Source: Halobacillus halophilus DSM 2266 (GTDB taxonomy: Bacteria > Bacillota > Bacilli > Bacillales > Halobacillaceae). From it: a DNA stretch of 64,000 nucleotides. Below are positions 43,168-53,318 of the stretch, piece after piece (position 1 is the stretch's first letter; each line of letters begins with the position of its first letter). A program made the translations under genes and the position numbers. Location of the stretch: contig NC_017668.1 in the NCBI RefSeq assembly GCF_000284515.1, positions 3,596,001 through 3,660,000 on the forward strand. Reading direction: 5' to 3'. A model generated the notes under the pieces. It was not told the origin of the DNA, did no database searches, and worked only from the letters and a program-made list of their open reading frames with translations.

Positions 43168-44268
43168 TTAAAGCCCCAGATAAGGAGCAGGGTCCACGTC
43201 CGAACGATACTGGTTTTTGGTCATGACTTCGAAATGAAGATGGGGTCCTGTAGAGTTTCCTGTCGTACCACACTTGCCTACTTCTGAACCTTTTTGGATC
43301 ATCTCTCCGTTTTGTACACTTATCGCATACAAATGGGCATAGTGACTATAAAGTCCCTCTTCATGTTTCACTAGAACGTTATTTCCGTAACCAGAATTTT
43401 TTCTTACCACCTCTACCACTTGGCCGTTATCGACGCTTTGAATAGGTGTTACGGCATTCGTACAGGCAAAGTCTATTCCTCTATGCATATCCGGTGTCCC
43501 ATCAAAGGGATCGGAACGCATACCGTAATCGGAGGTTTGGGTAAGAGCCCCTTCAATGGGCATCACCCAGTCTCCCGTTGGTTGTAAATCGGCTTCAATA
43601 ATTCCGCCTATAAGGTAACTTAATACAGCCTCCACATAACCAATATCGCCATAACAAGCTCCTGTTTCTGCGGACTCCGGTCGAATGCATGAATACATGC
43701 CTGTGTGTTTCAATTCCTGGTATTTCATTCTTGAAAATTCGATGGCTAACTCTTTGCTGTACTCCCCATTATTGTGTTCGTTGGCGTAATCAATAAATCC
43801 TCCACCGAAGTTATAAGCTTGAAGCGTTAGCTTAATATCTCCCCCGGCTTTTTCCAGCATCTCCGAGAAGTATCGGATACCAACCTTGATACTTCTTTCT
43901 GGATCTTCAATCGTGTTTGGCGGTAGACCAAGAGACTCACTTGCTTGCATGACATCATCTACTCGTCCACCCGATTCCTGCATCGTTTTGGCCAAGAGAA
44001 GCTCCACATACTTGGACACTCCATACTGTTCGGCGTACTCTTCAAACAGAGGCCGATACTCTTCTAATGCAGGTGAAACTTGCGCTGTTCCATTCACGAC
44101 GTCTACGGACCGCACATCCTCACTAGAGGAAGACTTTTGATAACCGATCACTCCTGTGATGACGGATGCATATAAGAGCATTTGTAGAAGGAAAAGAGCT
44201 ACCAGAATACCTATTAACCATAGCCATACTTTCCGAGGAACTAACCCAAGGAGAAGGGACCAAGGCAT
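43168..44268 (-). CDS. VirB1-like bifunctional cell wall hydrolase
   Basis: A 366-residue protein with one membrane helix (about 12-35), a lysozyme-like domain (KYVELLLAKTMQESGGR with the catalytic Glu near 98; TLQAYNFGGGFIDYA) and a C-terminal M23 metallopeptidase (MHRGIDFA, HYAHL, HLHFEV zinc/catalytic motifs). This CwlT/TraG-like architecture opens peptidoglycan for the transfer channel in Gram-positive ICEs. It lies 2 bp after virB4. Confidence 0.9.
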   Translation of the reverse strand: MPWSLLLGLVPRKVWLWLIGILVALFLLQMLLYASVITGVIGYQKSSSSEDVRSVDVVNGTAQVSPALEEYRPLFEEYAEQYGVSKYVELLLAKTMQESGGRVDDVMQASESLGLPPNTIEDPERSIKVGIRYFSEMLEKAGGDIKLTLQAYNFGGGFIDYANEHNNGEYSKELAIEFSRMKYQELKHTGMYSCIRPESAETGACYGDIGYVEAVLSYLIGGIIEADLQPTGDWVMPIEGALTQTSDYGMRSDPFDGTPDMHRGIDFACTNAVTPIQSVDNGQVVEVVRKNSGYGNNVLVKHEEGLYSHYAHLYAISVQNGEMIQKGSEVGKCGTTGNSTGPHLHFEVMTKNQYRSDVDPAPYLGL

Positions 44269-44270
44269 CC

Positions 44271-46193
44271 TTAAGCACCTCCTCCAAACAACGCTAACTC
44301 TTCATCTGATACCTCTACCTTGAAACGAATGTTTTCCACCGCACGGATGCTTAACATCGTCTCTCCTGTTTGTAGGTAAGGGATATCTTTTAATTCACTT
44401 TGGCTTAATTGCCCCATGAATATTTGCTGCATCATCTCTAAGTTATTACTATCCTGCTGCATAATAATTTTGTATTGGGTCAGTTCAAAAAGCTTCTTGA
44501 TCTCCTCTACCATACTCTGATCTGAACCCTCAGGAACAAAATCACGAATGGTGTGACTGGCATAGAGGAGAGCACCAAAATACTTCCTGGCCTCACGACT
44601 AAACTTGGTAAGGAAATCGAGAGCACTCTCACTTTTCTTCTTTGTGTTTATAATATGGTGAGCTTCATCCATTAAAATGAGATATCGTACAGCATCTTCA
44701 AAAGCTAATTCACCTCGATTATAAGCATCAAACTGAGGTGAACCATTCGTTAGCATGGAGTCCCATAAGAGGTTGAGAACGTTAAACAATTGCGCTTGGA
44801 AAACCTCGGCTCTCATTTGAGATAGGCCCCTCAGGGTAAACGTAACGACCTGTTGCTCATCAAAGTGTTCAATGGTCGATACGCCATTAAAGAGGTGCGC
44901 GTAAGTCTCTACAAGATTCCGAATGTTTAATTCGATGCTTTCCAGACGTCGTTTCCTTTCCTGACTCAACTTTTCTCTTTGCTTTCCTTCCTTGATATTT
45001 TCATAGAGTTGTTCTTCGATAAAGGCAAGAAAATCGGTAAAGATCGGGTACTCCTCAACAGCAAGTTCGGTTATATTTGATTTTGAATCATCGTTCCATA
45101 AGCCAAGATTTTCATAGAGCTTTCTTAATAGATTTTCATATTCTTTCAATTCACTATCATTCGCTTCAGGGGCTAAGAATTTATAGAATGTCGTTAACTT
45201 GGATAAGTGCTGAGTAAAGGAGGTATATTCATCTTCTGCCGTTTGATATACCTGCAAAGGGTTGATGACCCCATCTGACCCATCAAGCGCAATTTGTTTT
45301 CCGCCTAAAGCTTCCGTTAACTCTACAAATTCTCCTGTGACATCAAACGTCCGAACCTTATAGCCTTTAATCGCGTTATCCAGCATAATTTTCTTAAGCG
45401 TGGTAGACTTTCCTGCTCCCATCGCTCCCACCATGACTCCGTTATAACTCTTACGTTGCTGATCTCTATGAAAGAGATCAAAGACCACATTTCCTCCTGT
45501 CAATGTCGTCCCGTAGAAGGTACCAAAAGGATCGTTTAAGCTAGTAAAATGAAAAGGAAAGCCACCAGCTAACCCTAAGGCGGGTATCGGATGACCTTCC
45601 CTCTTGTTTCGATAAGTGGATTGTTCGGTATAATTCGTGAGTAGCGATTTCCATTCGAATTCCTGTTCGTTTAAGAAAATAGATCCTCTGAAATTCTCGT
45701 CCTGTAATGTCGATAAGACGACTTTCACTTTATCTTCCAGCTCTTCTCTTGTTGGCGCACTTACATAATGTCTTAGGTGAACACGTTTAATGATTTCCCC
45801 TTCCTCAGAGACCTGATTGTAAAGCTCCCTCAAATCATCGTAGTTATTTTGTGCCTCTATAATGCCAGCATTATCTTTTTCATTAATCATTCGGGAACTC
45901 TGTTCAGCCATCCCTTTGTTTAAACCATCCCGGACTTTGTAACGATCGTCCGAGACAATATCCATCGTTGTAATGACATTCTCCATATTGAAAATAGGTT
46001 CTAGCCAAAAGTCCGAAACATTTTTAGGGAAGGCATACACATGGACACAAACTTCATAACCATCTCCTTTACGAATAAAAGATTCTTGGAACTTAACCCC
46101 TCCTTGTGGTTGGATATGAGCAAGCAAGAAAGGATTGTAGCCTTTTTCTTGGATTTCTTCGGTATCATTTTTCTGTTTTAGAAATGAGAACAA
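44271..46193 (-). CDS. VirB4-type conjugation ATPase
   Basis: A 640-residue hexameric-type ATPase that powers the type IV secretion channel. Walker A is VGAMGAGKSTTLKK (about 252-265), Walker B YLILMDEAHHIIN (about 502-514), and the TraE/VirB4 C-terminal GQLSQSELKDIPYLQTGE is present. The N-terminal 200 residues are the VirB4 partner-binding domain. It lies 3 bp from the upstream gene and is embedded in the transfer operon. Confidence 0.92.
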   Translation of the reverse strand: MFSFLKQKNDTEEIQEKGYNPFLLAHIQPQGGVKFQESFIRKGDGYEVCVHVYAFPKNVSDFWLEPIFNMENVITTMDIVSDDRYKVRDGLNKGMAEQSSRMINEKDNAGIIEAQNNYDDLRELYNQVSEEGEIIKRVHLRHYVSAPTREELEDKVKVVLSTLQDENFRGSIFLNEQEFEWKSLLTNYTEQSTYRNKREGHPIPALGLAGGFPFHFTSLNDPFGTFYGTTLTGGNVVFDLFHRDQQRKSYNGVMVGAMGAGKSTTLKKIMLDNAIKGYKVRTFDVTGEFVELTEALGGKQIALDGSDGVINPLQVYQTAEDEYTSFTQHLSKLTTFYKFLAPEANDSELKEYENLLRKLYENLGLWNDDSKSNITELAVEEYPIFTDFLAFIEEQLYENIKEGKQREKLSQERKRRLESIELNIRNLVETYAHLFNGVSTIEHFDEQQVVTFTLRGLSQMRAEVFQAQLFNVLNLLWDSMLTNGSPQFDAYNRGELAFEDAVRYLILMDEAHHIINTKKKSESALDFLTKFSREARKYFGALLYASHTIRDFVPEGSDQSMVEEIKKLFELTQYKIIMQQDSNNLEMMQQIFMGQLSQSELKDIPYLQTGETMLSIRAVENIRFKVEVSDEELALFGGGA

Positions 46194-46196
46194 TGC

Positions 46197-46856
46197 TTAA
46201 CCCCTCTTTTCTAATTTGGAATTTTGATTATAAAGCTTATAGAGCAAATCGAGCTTCTTTTCATCGGTTAACTCCATAGTGGGAGCGACTCGTCCGAGAT
46301 AGCGCCTACAATTGTTTCTGTATTCAGTAAGCTGTTTAAGGCTAGATGCATAAATAAATAGATAAAACTCTCTATTCGTCCGGTAGGTCTCCAAAAATTG
46401 AAGTTCCTCTCGTTTTCGAATTAAAAAGCGCTCATAGAGAGGCGCTTTGTTTTGAGCAATCTTGTAATTAATCGCATCGAGTTGCTTTTTCATATTAACC
46501 GGAAAATTCATGGAGACGATCTTGATATCGGGCGCATACGATTGGAAGAACTTGGCCGTCTTCATGATGTCATATTCGGTTTCCTGGGTAGATGGTGAAT
46601 ATATATCTTTACTCTGCAGCTGCATCACGTCCATATAGCCCATTTCCCCCTGTAGATGAAAGGATCCTTCCTCAGTCATGTCCTGAATGGGAAGAATCTC
46701 CGCTATGGATGGAATGGCCACCTCTCTATTTTTCTTATTAGCTTTCAAACTTATTTGTTTCTTCTTTTTCTCAGCAGTTTTTCGTTCATCAAAAAGAGCC
46801 ATTTTATCGGGACTGTTTTCTTTGAAGAAAGGGTGGTGTTTCTTCTTATTTTTCAT
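46197..46856 (-). CDS. Conjugation protein of unknown role upstream of virB4
   Basis: A 219-residue soluble protein with a very basic N terminus (about 45 residues rich in Lys) and a compact rest (FQSYAPDIKIVSMNFPVNM; YRTNREFYLFIYASSL). The latter part resembles the N-terminal domain of VirB4/TraE proteins, suggesting a paralogous partner. It overlaps the PrgI-like gene by 4 bp. Confidence 0.68.
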   Translation of the reverse strand: MKNKKKHHPFFKENSPDKMALFDERKTAEKKKKQISLKANKKNREVAIPSIAEILPIQDMTEEGSFHLQGEMGYMDVMQLQSKDIYSPSTQETEYDIMKTAKFFQSYAPDIKIVSMNFPVNMKKQLDAINYKIAQNKAPLYERFLIRKREELQFLETYRTNREFYLFIYASSLKQLTEYRNNCRRYLGRVAPTMELTDEKKLDLLYKLYNQNSKLEKRG

Positions 46857-47191
46857 GTAAAGTCCTCCCCTCGTAACTCTTCATCTTTTGAATACTCGTT
46901 TTCTTTTTTATCGATAGCACAATAAGTCACTCGGTCTCTCGTCACGGCTAAGAACAATGCTTTGGCCATCCGCAGCTTTGGATTGGTTTTGGGTCGGATC
47001 AACCAAGCAACCATCAATACAATCCAAAAGATCGCATAATACCAAACGAAAGAAGAATGGACGACATACCGGAAGGTAAACCCTATGCCTCCCAGAATGA
47101 GTACTACCAGTAAATCTGTAAGGTAGAAGAGACGGTTGATCTTCAACTCACTTCCTATTTCAGAGGGAATTTTGTATTGCAATAAAATCAC
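46853..47191 (-). CDS. PrgI/TcpE-like membrane protein
   Basis: A 112-residue protein with two adjacent membrane helices (LTDLLVVLILGGIGFTFRYV and VWYYAIFWIVLMVAWLI) and a basic C terminus. Size, topology and position immediately before virB4-related genes fit the PrgI/TcpE group, VirB3-like channel proteins. The family assignment is based on topology and context. Confidence 0.72.
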   Translation of the reverse strand: MILLQYKIPSEIGSELKINRLFYLTDLLVVLILGGIGFTFRYVVHSSFVWYYAIFWIVLMVAWLIRPKTNPKLRMAKALFLAVTRDRVTYCAIDKKENEYSKDEELRGEDFT

Positions 47192-47218
47192 TCCTTAATA
47201 AACAAAACGCGAACTAAG

Positions 47219-49120
47219 TTATTCCTTAGGTCCGCGTTTCTTCATTTTATTTATCCAGTTCTCCGTGGTGTTTCGAGATAAGTTATATGTCCGTTTTGCA
47301 CTTTGAACCTTCGGATTATGATTAAATCGTTCCCTAAATCGATCTTTCATATATCCTCCTACCGTTCGCTGCTCTGTTCTGTATTGATTCGGCATAGGAA
47401 TATCATCTGTACTTTCTGGCGTTTTCACCTCTGATGTTTCTGATTTTGCGCTTGCTGCTATTTGATCTGTCTTTTCCTTAGGTTCATTATCCTTGTCCTC
47501 TAAACGACCCCTTCCTGTTTCACTACTACCTATATCATTCACTTGTTTTTTATCTTTCTTAGGTTGAGTAGCTATAGGTTGCTCATTGCTTTGGTTAGAA
47601 GATGGTACGTCCAACCCTCCTGGGGAATCTTCTTTTGTAGTGTTCATAGAGGATCCTTTCTGAGAAGAAGGATAAGACTGATCCTGAGTTTCATAGGTGG
47701 ATGAACGACTTCTTGCCCCTTGACTTCTCGTTTCTTTTCCTCCCAACGAATCTTTTTGTCCTTCCTGATTGGATGTCATTGGACTTGGCTCTTGTTTTTT
47801 CTGGTTTCCTTGACTTCTATTTCCTTGGGGTGATGATGGATCACTTTTTCCATTCGTCTTAGAATTCCCCTTATCCTTGCGCCCATAGATACCAGCGACC
47901 GCACCAGCTGTCCCGGCACCTGTATTCATTAGGGCTGATGTTCCACCGCTTGTAATAGCTCCTGCAGCTTTCTTAACCGGAGGGCCGAGGGTTTTAGAGG
48001 CTAAGTAACCACCCATCGCAACATGCCAAGCATTTTTCAATCCAGCATCAATGCCAAAGAGCTTCTGGACAATATTAGGTCCATCAATGACGGCTAAACT
48101 TCCGGCGATCAAAGCAATCAAGTACCCAAGTCCTTCAAGGTTATTATCTATAAAGGTTGTGTAATACATATACACACGTAAACTTAAGAAAATCATGATA
48201 AGAGAAGCAAAAATGCTTCCAATATTCTTAATGATCGCTTTCAAGCGCTGACCTGTGGAAATATCCGCATAGGCCATGATTAAGGCTACGATATGATTAA
48301 AGCCAAGCTCAAAACAGAGCTTGGCCACTTTAATGGATATTAATATCATGGTAAAAGCCATAACAGAAAGGGTTACGATAGCCGTAAACCAATCTACATG
48401 CCACCGGTAATAATTTTCTGGAAGGAAATCAAACAGACCACTTTTTCCTAACTCCACAAGTCCTTCTTCACCATTTGATTCTAATCCTACTTTGTTCATT
48501 ACAATTTTTTGGCCTTTATTCGATAGGCTATCCCCATTAGATTTTTCAAAACTATCGTCAATCGTTTCATTAATGGATATTTTATCAATTGAGGCTGGAC
48601 TTATATGATGTTGTTCTTCTATATCCGGGGTTTTCCAATCGGATTCTTCATAAACGACTATATCAGTAATATAGTCTTCCATTACTCGATCAGAGGTAGT
48701 AAATGAATCGGTCTGTACCTTTGCTACATCCATTGCATCACCAGTAAAGTCATTCACTTTCCCCATTCCAAATGACAATAGAGTAATCGTCATGATGGAG
48801 ATAAATAGGTTCATGGGCACCTCAGATCGATTCTTTTCTTTATTAAAAACTAATCGAAAGCCGATCATTCCCAATGAAATGGCTAACAAGATATAGAGAA
48901 CAGGCTGGATGGTTTCAAGAAAGTTAATTACAGGATCGCTCGAAAAGAAATCCGTTAAGATTAAAACCTTATCGACCATGCCTTCTAGGCCATCGACAAT
49001 CATTTTCAAGAATAGGATCGTTCCCCACCCCATGATCCTTAACCCAGAGGTGAAAATATTATTGGTCGATAAGACGTCCGAAAACCTTAACAATATCTCT
49101 AACAACTCTTCATCGGACAT
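47219..49120 (-). CDS. VirB6/TrbL-like channel protein
   Basis: A 633-residue protein with seven or eight membrane helices in the first 390 residues and a 240-residue hydrophilic, Ser/Gln/Lys-rich, probably disordered tail. It resembles the polytopic channel protein of pLS20-type conjugation systems (VirB6/PrgH role). Signature-like segments are LSLRVYMYYTTFIDNN and MAYADISTGQRLKAIIKNIG. It follows the coupling protein gene by 30 bp. Confidence 0.8.
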   Translation of the reverse strand: MSDEELLEILLRFSDVLSTNNIFTSGLRIMGWGTILFLKMIVDGLEGMVDKVLILTDFFSSDPVINFLETIQPVLYILLAISLGMIGFRLVFNKEKNRSEVPMNLFISIMTITLLSFGMGKVNDFTGDAMDVAKVQTDSFTTSDRVMEDYITDIVVYEESDWKTPDIEEQHHISPASIDKISINETIDDSFEKSNGDSLSNKGQKIVMNKVGLESNGEEGLVELGKSGLFDFLPENYYRWHVDWFTAIVTLSVMAFTMILISIKVAKLCFELGFNHIVALIMAYADISTGQRLKAIIKNIGSIFASLIMIFLSLRVYMYYTTFIDNNLEGLGYLIALIAGSLAVIDGPNIVQKLFGIDAGLKNAWHVAMGGYLASKTLGPPVKKAAGAITSGGTSALMNTGAGTAGAVAGIYGRKDKGNSKTNGKSDPSSPQGNRSQGNQKKQEPSPMTSNQEGQKDSLGGKETRSQGARSRSSTYETQDQSYPSSQKGSSMNTTKEDSPGGLDVPSSNQSNEQPIATQPKKDKKQVNDIGSSETGRGRLEDKDNEPKEKTDQIAASAKSETSEVKTPESTDDIPMPNQYRTEQRTVGGYMKDRFRERFNHNPKVQSAKRTYNLSRNTTENWINKMKKRGPKE

Positions 49121-49150
49121 TCCATCACCACCTTAAAGATTTTTCCCTTT

Positions 49151-51640
49151 TCATCCTTGCACCACGGGTGTTTCCTGTTCTTCAATTAACTTATCTACTT
49201 GCTTGCGTATGTGACTATACACTTGGCGGTTAATTTCTTCATGATCGCCCAGAAGCTTTAAGTTATAAAGGAAAGCCTCCATAGGTTCCTCATTCATTTC
49301 TTCTTCACTGTGTTCTAAAAGAGGAGCAATTTGCTGATGAATCAGGGCAGATGTACTTTTATCAAAGAAATCTCCGACTTTTTCCTTCTGCCACCATTCC
49401 GTTGATGGTTCTGCAGCACTGAATGGTCCATTTTTCGAGAAACTTTCCATTTCCTCTTCTAGTTCGTCTCTCTTTTGTTTATTAGATTCGTCAATTTGAA
49501 AATCTATCACTAATTCTGATGGATGAACATGGCGGTGCGGAGTCAAAATTTCTTCTTCCGTAATCGACCGCCCTGGGCGAAATTCTGAACTGAGATACGT
49601 ATGAGCATATTTCATACTGTACTTTCCTGTATTATAAATAGGAAAAGCACGAATCTTTCGCCCTCTTTTGTCACGACGTAATAATACACGACGCACGACC
49701 GTATCTCCCTCCTCTAATTCCTGCAGTTCATTGGCCGTTAGAAGATCTCTTCCTTCCGTACTTTCCGTTTTCGACTTATCCAGGGAGAAAGTAGATCCAG
49801 ACCGAGTTTGTGTATTCAATGTTTTCTTTCCTAACTTGGAAGAAAAATAGGAAGCTGAATCATAGTCAGCACTCAAAATATAAATCTCATTCCCACAGTT
49901 TCCACGAATTGTCGCTTGCCCATCTTCTCCATACAAATCCTTTAATTGAGCATAGGATTGAACCACTAAGTGAAAACGAATGTTCCTTCCCAAACATACC
50001 GTGATTTTATTATCCATATCGGCTATCGCGGGCATATTACCAAACTCATCTAACATAAAGACCACTTCACGTAAGCATTTTTGTCCTTTGGCAATGGCTG
50101 CATTTTTGGATAGTACATAATACAATTGGCTAACGAAAATCGACGGGATAGCATGAGTAGAGGTATCATAATCGGGTGTAACCATAAACACAGCGATAGG
50201 CTTATTCGAGTATATAATTTCTTTCACTTCGATAGTGGCGCTCTCAGAAAGGTAAGTGAAGGAAACTTTGCCGTTTCCCTCATTTACTTCGTCAATCCGA
50301 ATGGTGGAGCTATCCTTTTTCCCATCTTCATCTTCCGAAGAGATAGGTGTGGCTTCCTGAGACACCACTACATGATCTCCGCCCCCTAATGAAGTGTTAA
50401 AGTTAATGGTCCATGTCCCACTTTCTCCTGATTGATTGGTCTCAGTTGTACCATCGGGAAAGAAAACCTTTATTCTGGAAAAAGGATGACCTCGCCCCTT
50501 AATACTCTGACCGAAGCCCACTCTTTTTAAATCTAAAGAGTTTTTAGCTGTCATCTTTGCCGTTTCACTCATTGTAAATTTCGTCAATCCATTCATAGCT
50601 GTCGTAAAAATGCTAGATCGAGTATTCCCTTTGGAAAAATTACTCGTTGCATATTGACCTTTGGCTACATGGGATTGAGGTAACTCTTGGAAATACTGAT
50701 CCAATGCGTTATTTTCTTGACCATCTTCATCAATCTCATTTCTAGTTCCCAACTCGGAGAGCATATTAGCGACCGTGTACATCGTAATTTTTTCTTCTGT
50801 GTCTTCCGTTATGCTCTTCTCTGTAACAGCAAGGATCATGGCATTCACAAGAGATTTAGCTGAATCATCCCACATAGGTTCTTTAGCATTCGGATTGTGG
50901 TAAAGCATATGAGTAATGGTTTCGCAAAGCGTCTGAGCTGTAGAATAATCCCCATCCTTATACGATTGTTTAACCAACTCCAGCAGATTAAAGCTCATGC
51001 TTTGCATCGGATTCATTAAGTTTAATACCTCTACTTCATATCCTCTTTTCTCCAAAGTCTCCCGGCTAGAAGCGAATAATTCTCCTTTAGGGTCATTGAT
51101 AACTAAAGAAGGCTGATATTCAGCACGAGAGTACGCATCGATGGTTGGAATCACATATGTTTGCCCCTTACCACTCCTTGTCGTACCAATAATTAAATTA
51201 TTGACAGGGGAGGGATCAATAAATGCTTTGTCCCCCTTTCTCGATAATACAGGGCCACCTTGGCCTTCAAAGGGTTGTTTCCGATCAGGAATAGCTTTGT
51301 ACTGTTGTTGAATTTCTTTTCTTGTGGCAAATCGCTGAGAACCCTTTTCGTCCTTACCTACGGGCTTAAAGTTACTTCTAAGTTTGTAAATCATGTGAGC
51401 TATGCCTACAAAACCAATTAAAGCAGCTATTCCGTAGTAGAGTGTTTGCTCCTTGAAATGAAAATCTGTCCAATACGAAACCTTAAACTCTATAGGGTTA
51501 CTGAATTCCGGAAACGTCTTTAAGCTTTCCCACATGGCCTGTCCTAGATTCCATAGAAAAGTACTGACCAGCATTGTGGCTATAAAAAAACAGATGCTTA
51601 ATACCATAAGCACCTGTTTCTTAGCAATGACTGATTTCAA
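49151..51640 (-). CDS. VirD4-type coupling protein with internal insertion
   Basis: An 829-residue TraG/PcfC/VirD4 family ATPase that links the relaxosome to the channel. Two N-terminal membrane helices precede Walker A (IIGTTRSGKGQTYVIPTI, about 146-163); Walker B is VVFMLDEFGNMPAI (about 526-539). Residues about 377-480 (RIKVFFPDGTTETN through ATIEVKEIIYSN) form an extra beta-rich segment interrupting the conserved VGFG..KPIAVFMVTPDYD stretch. The start is TTG at 51640 with GAGGGTG upstream; ATG 51721 lies inside the preceding gene. Confidence 0.9.
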   Translation of the reverse strand: MKSVIAKKQVLMVLSICFFIATMLVSTFLWNLGQAMWESLKTFPEFSNPIEFKVSYWTDFHFKEQTLYYGIAALIGFVGIAHMIYKLRSNFKPVGKDEKGSQRFATRKEIQQQYKAIPDRKQPFEGQGGPVLSRKGDKAFIDPSPVNNLIIGTTRSGKGQTYVIPTIDAYSRAEYQPSLVINDPKGELFASSRETLEKRGYEVEVLNLMNPMQSMSFNLLELVKQSYKDGDYSTAQTLCETITHMLYHNPNAKEPMWDDSAKSLVNAMILAVTEKSITEDTEEKITMYTVANMLSELGTRNEIDEDGQENNALDQYFQELPQSHVAKGQYATSNFSKGNTRSSIFTTAMNGLTKFTMSETAKMTAKNSLDLKRVGFGQSIKGRGHPFSRIKVFFPDGTTETNQSGESGTWTINFNTSLGGGDHVVVSQEATPISSEDEDGKKDSSTIRIDEVNEGNGKVSFTYLSESATIEVKEIIYSNKPIAVFMVTPDYDTSTHAIPSIFVSQLYYVLSKNAAIAKGQKCLREVVFMLDEFGNMPAIADMDNKITVCLGRNIRFHLVVQSYAQLKDLYGEDGQATIRGNCGNEIYILSADYDSASYFSSKLGKKTLNTQTRSGSTFSLDKSKTESTEGRDLLTANELQELEEGDTVVRRVLLRRDKRGRKIRAFPIYNTGKYSMKYAHTYLSSEFRPGRSITEEEILTPHRHVHPSELVIDFQIDESNKQKRDELEEEMESFSKNGPFSAAEPSTEWWQKEKVGDFFDKSTSALIHQQIAPLLEHSEEEMNEEPMEAFLYNLKLLGDHEEINRQVYSHIRKQVDKLIEEQETPVVQG

Positions 51641-51653
51641 ATGAATCACCCTC

Positions 51654-52763
51654 TTATATACTGTTCTTTTGACTCTCCAGATCTTCTTGTTGTTCTTTAA
51701 GCGAATCAATTTTAGATTCATTTTGATCTTCAGACTTTTTCTCTGATTCTATTTGACTGTTGATCTTCGTCAACTGTCTCTCAATTTCTTGATACTCATT
51801 AATCTTTTTATTCAGTTCGTCGTCTTTCGCTTCACTGGCCATTTTTTTGGCATTTTCTAATTGCTCAAGTCTCAGATAGGCGATTCCCTTTTGTTTATAA
51901 AGTTGAGGAGACATCGGCATATCTCGAATTTCTACCGCCTGTTTGTATTCCCCATGATGAAAAGCTAATTTAAATTCACCTAAAGGACTCGGATAGGATT
52001 CTTGAAAGGAATTCAATTCTTCCAGACCATGAACTTGCATGACTTGCGCAGCTAGAGAAGAAGTGTTTTCCTTTCCTGCATATTGCAAAGCTCGATCATA
52101 TTTTTTAAGGTCCACCAGAAAATGAAGCAATGTTTGGCGTTCCGATTCCGATAAATTTTCCATTTCTAATAATTGTTGAACAGCTTGTTCCTGCTCACCC
52201 GTCCAGTACCCTTCGTAAGCCATTTTTATATTCTCCATTTTTTCCATCTCTTGAGATATGGCTTTTAGATCCCTGCCTTGATTGTTTAGGAGTATAAACA
52301 GAGTGAGGGATGTAACTATGGCTACCATTAACGTGGTGCTGATCACACTCACAAAAATTCTGCCACGCTTACCAAGTTGCTGCCAACTCGACTTTTGTCC
52401 TTCTCTGTCTTTCCATACTTCTGTCAGATCTATTTGATAAGATGCTGGGGCGTGAGAAGTTAATTGTTGAAGAAAAACATCCCTTTTTGTTTCTTCATTT
52501 TTATTTTTCATAGGTAAGTCTAAAAGCTTTTGACAAACATGGTCATAAATATTTGAGGTTCCTTCTCCTCCCACTTCATAGGAGCCGTTGTACAACTTAT
52601 CTCCTTCGTCATTAAAAATCATAAAATCAAGCATCATTGGCTTAGCATTTTTCTTTTTTAATTTAGCATCCAATTCTGCCGTTAGAACGACAACTTTTTG
52701 AAAGGAGTAAGGGTGAAAGCTAGAAATTTCACCCTCCACTTTTGATGTGAATAATACCCTCAT
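51654..52763 (-). CDS. Single-pass membrane protein with helical repeat domain
   Basis: A 369-residue protein: an N-terminal cytoplasmic domain of about 130 residues, one membrane helix (FVSVISTTLMVAIVTSLTLFI, about 137-157), a TPR-like helical region and a C-terminal coiled coil (KINSQIESEKKSEDQ..). The layout recalls EssB/YukC of type VII secretion, although sequence identity is not evident. Its place before virD4 suggests a scaffold of the transfer machine. Confidence 0.68.
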   Translation of the reverse strand: MRVLFTSKVEGEISSFHPYSFQKVVVLTAELDAKLKKKNAKPMMLDFMIFNDEGDKLYNGSYEVGGEGTSNIYDHVCQKLLDLPMKNKNEETKRDVFLQQLTSHAPASYQIDLTEVWKDREGQKSSWQQLGKRGRIFVSVISTTLMVAIVTSLTLFILLNNQGRDLKAISQEMEKMENIKMAYEGYWTGEQEQAVQQLLEMENLSESERQTLLHFLVDLKKYDRALQYAGKENTSSLAAQVMQVHGLEELNSFQESYPSPLGEFKLAFHHGEYKQAVEIRDMPMSPQLYKQKGIAYLRLEQLENAKKMASEAKDDELNKKINEYQEIERQLTKINSQIESEKKSEDQNESKIDSLKEQQEDLESQKNSI

Positions 52764-52777
52764 GGTCCTACACTCCT

Positions 52778-53041
52778 TTAAAAGATCACCTGACTGTCAA
52801 TGTATTCAGCGATAGCCGTAGCTCCCATTAGAACGACAAGCCCAACAGCACCACCAATAAACCAAACAATTGAGCTCTGACGACCTCTCACTCCACCCCA
52901 GATAAGGTGGTAGGCCCCTATACCAAAAGCAATGGCAGCCGAAACAATACCTAATAGTTGCATGGCCGATAAAATAGAAGCCCCTGTCGATTGTAAATTA
53001 CTAATGGCAGCAAACATGGAATGATCTGCAAAGTATTTCAT
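52778..53041 (-). CDS. VirB2-like pilin/membrane subunit
   Basis: An 87-residue protein with two membrane helices separated by a short basic loop (GVRGRQSS), the layout of VirB2/TrbC-type subunits. The N-terminal 25 residues lack a clear cleavage site. A conserved-looking FGIGAYHLIWGGVRGR precedes the loop. Role inferred from topology and position among transfer genes. Confidence 0.7.
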   Translation of the reverse strand: MKYFADHSMFAAISNLQSTGASILSAMQLLGIVSAAIAFGIGAYHLIWGGVRGRQSSIVWFIGGAVGLVVLMGATAIAEYIDSQVIF

Positions 53042-53056
53042 TAATATCTCTCCTCA

Positions 53057-53251
53057 TTAAATATTTTTGTTCTTATTTTCTTCATCCACCCCTTTGTAAT
53101 GAAGCAATGACCTCATAACGACATCTTGGTTTTCTTGAATGTACTCTTGATGTTTTTCATGAAGCCACTCATTGTAAGAAATGTCCTGGATGGTAAGCAG
53201 CGTCTGAACTAAGTCTTTTGATTGCTTAAGTTCACGATTGGTAACGCTCAT
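53057..53251 (-). CDS. Small hypothetical transfer-operon protein
   Basis: A 64-residue soluble protein (MSVTNRELKQSKDLVQTLL..). ATG at 53251 is 7 nt after GGGGGTG; an in-frame ATG at 53257 is too close. No motif recognised. It opens the main channel operon, 15 bp before the pilin-like gene. Confidence 0.62.
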   Translation of the reverse strand: MSVTNRELKQSKDLVQTLLTIQDISYNEWLHEKHQEYIQENQDVVMRSLLHYKGVDEENKNKNI

Positions 53252-53284
53252 TCCCATTCACCCCCTTTCAAGGTTTTTGTCCAT

Positions 53285-53316
53285 AAAAAAAGAAGTGATC
53301 TATTAAAGATCACTTC
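53285..53316 (-). terminator. Terminator after the lipoprotein gene
   Basis: GAAGTGATCT-TTAAT-AGATCACTTC with seven T on the minus strand, ending the single lipoprotein gene before the channel operon starts. Confidence 0.85.
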
Positions 53317-53318
53317 CA

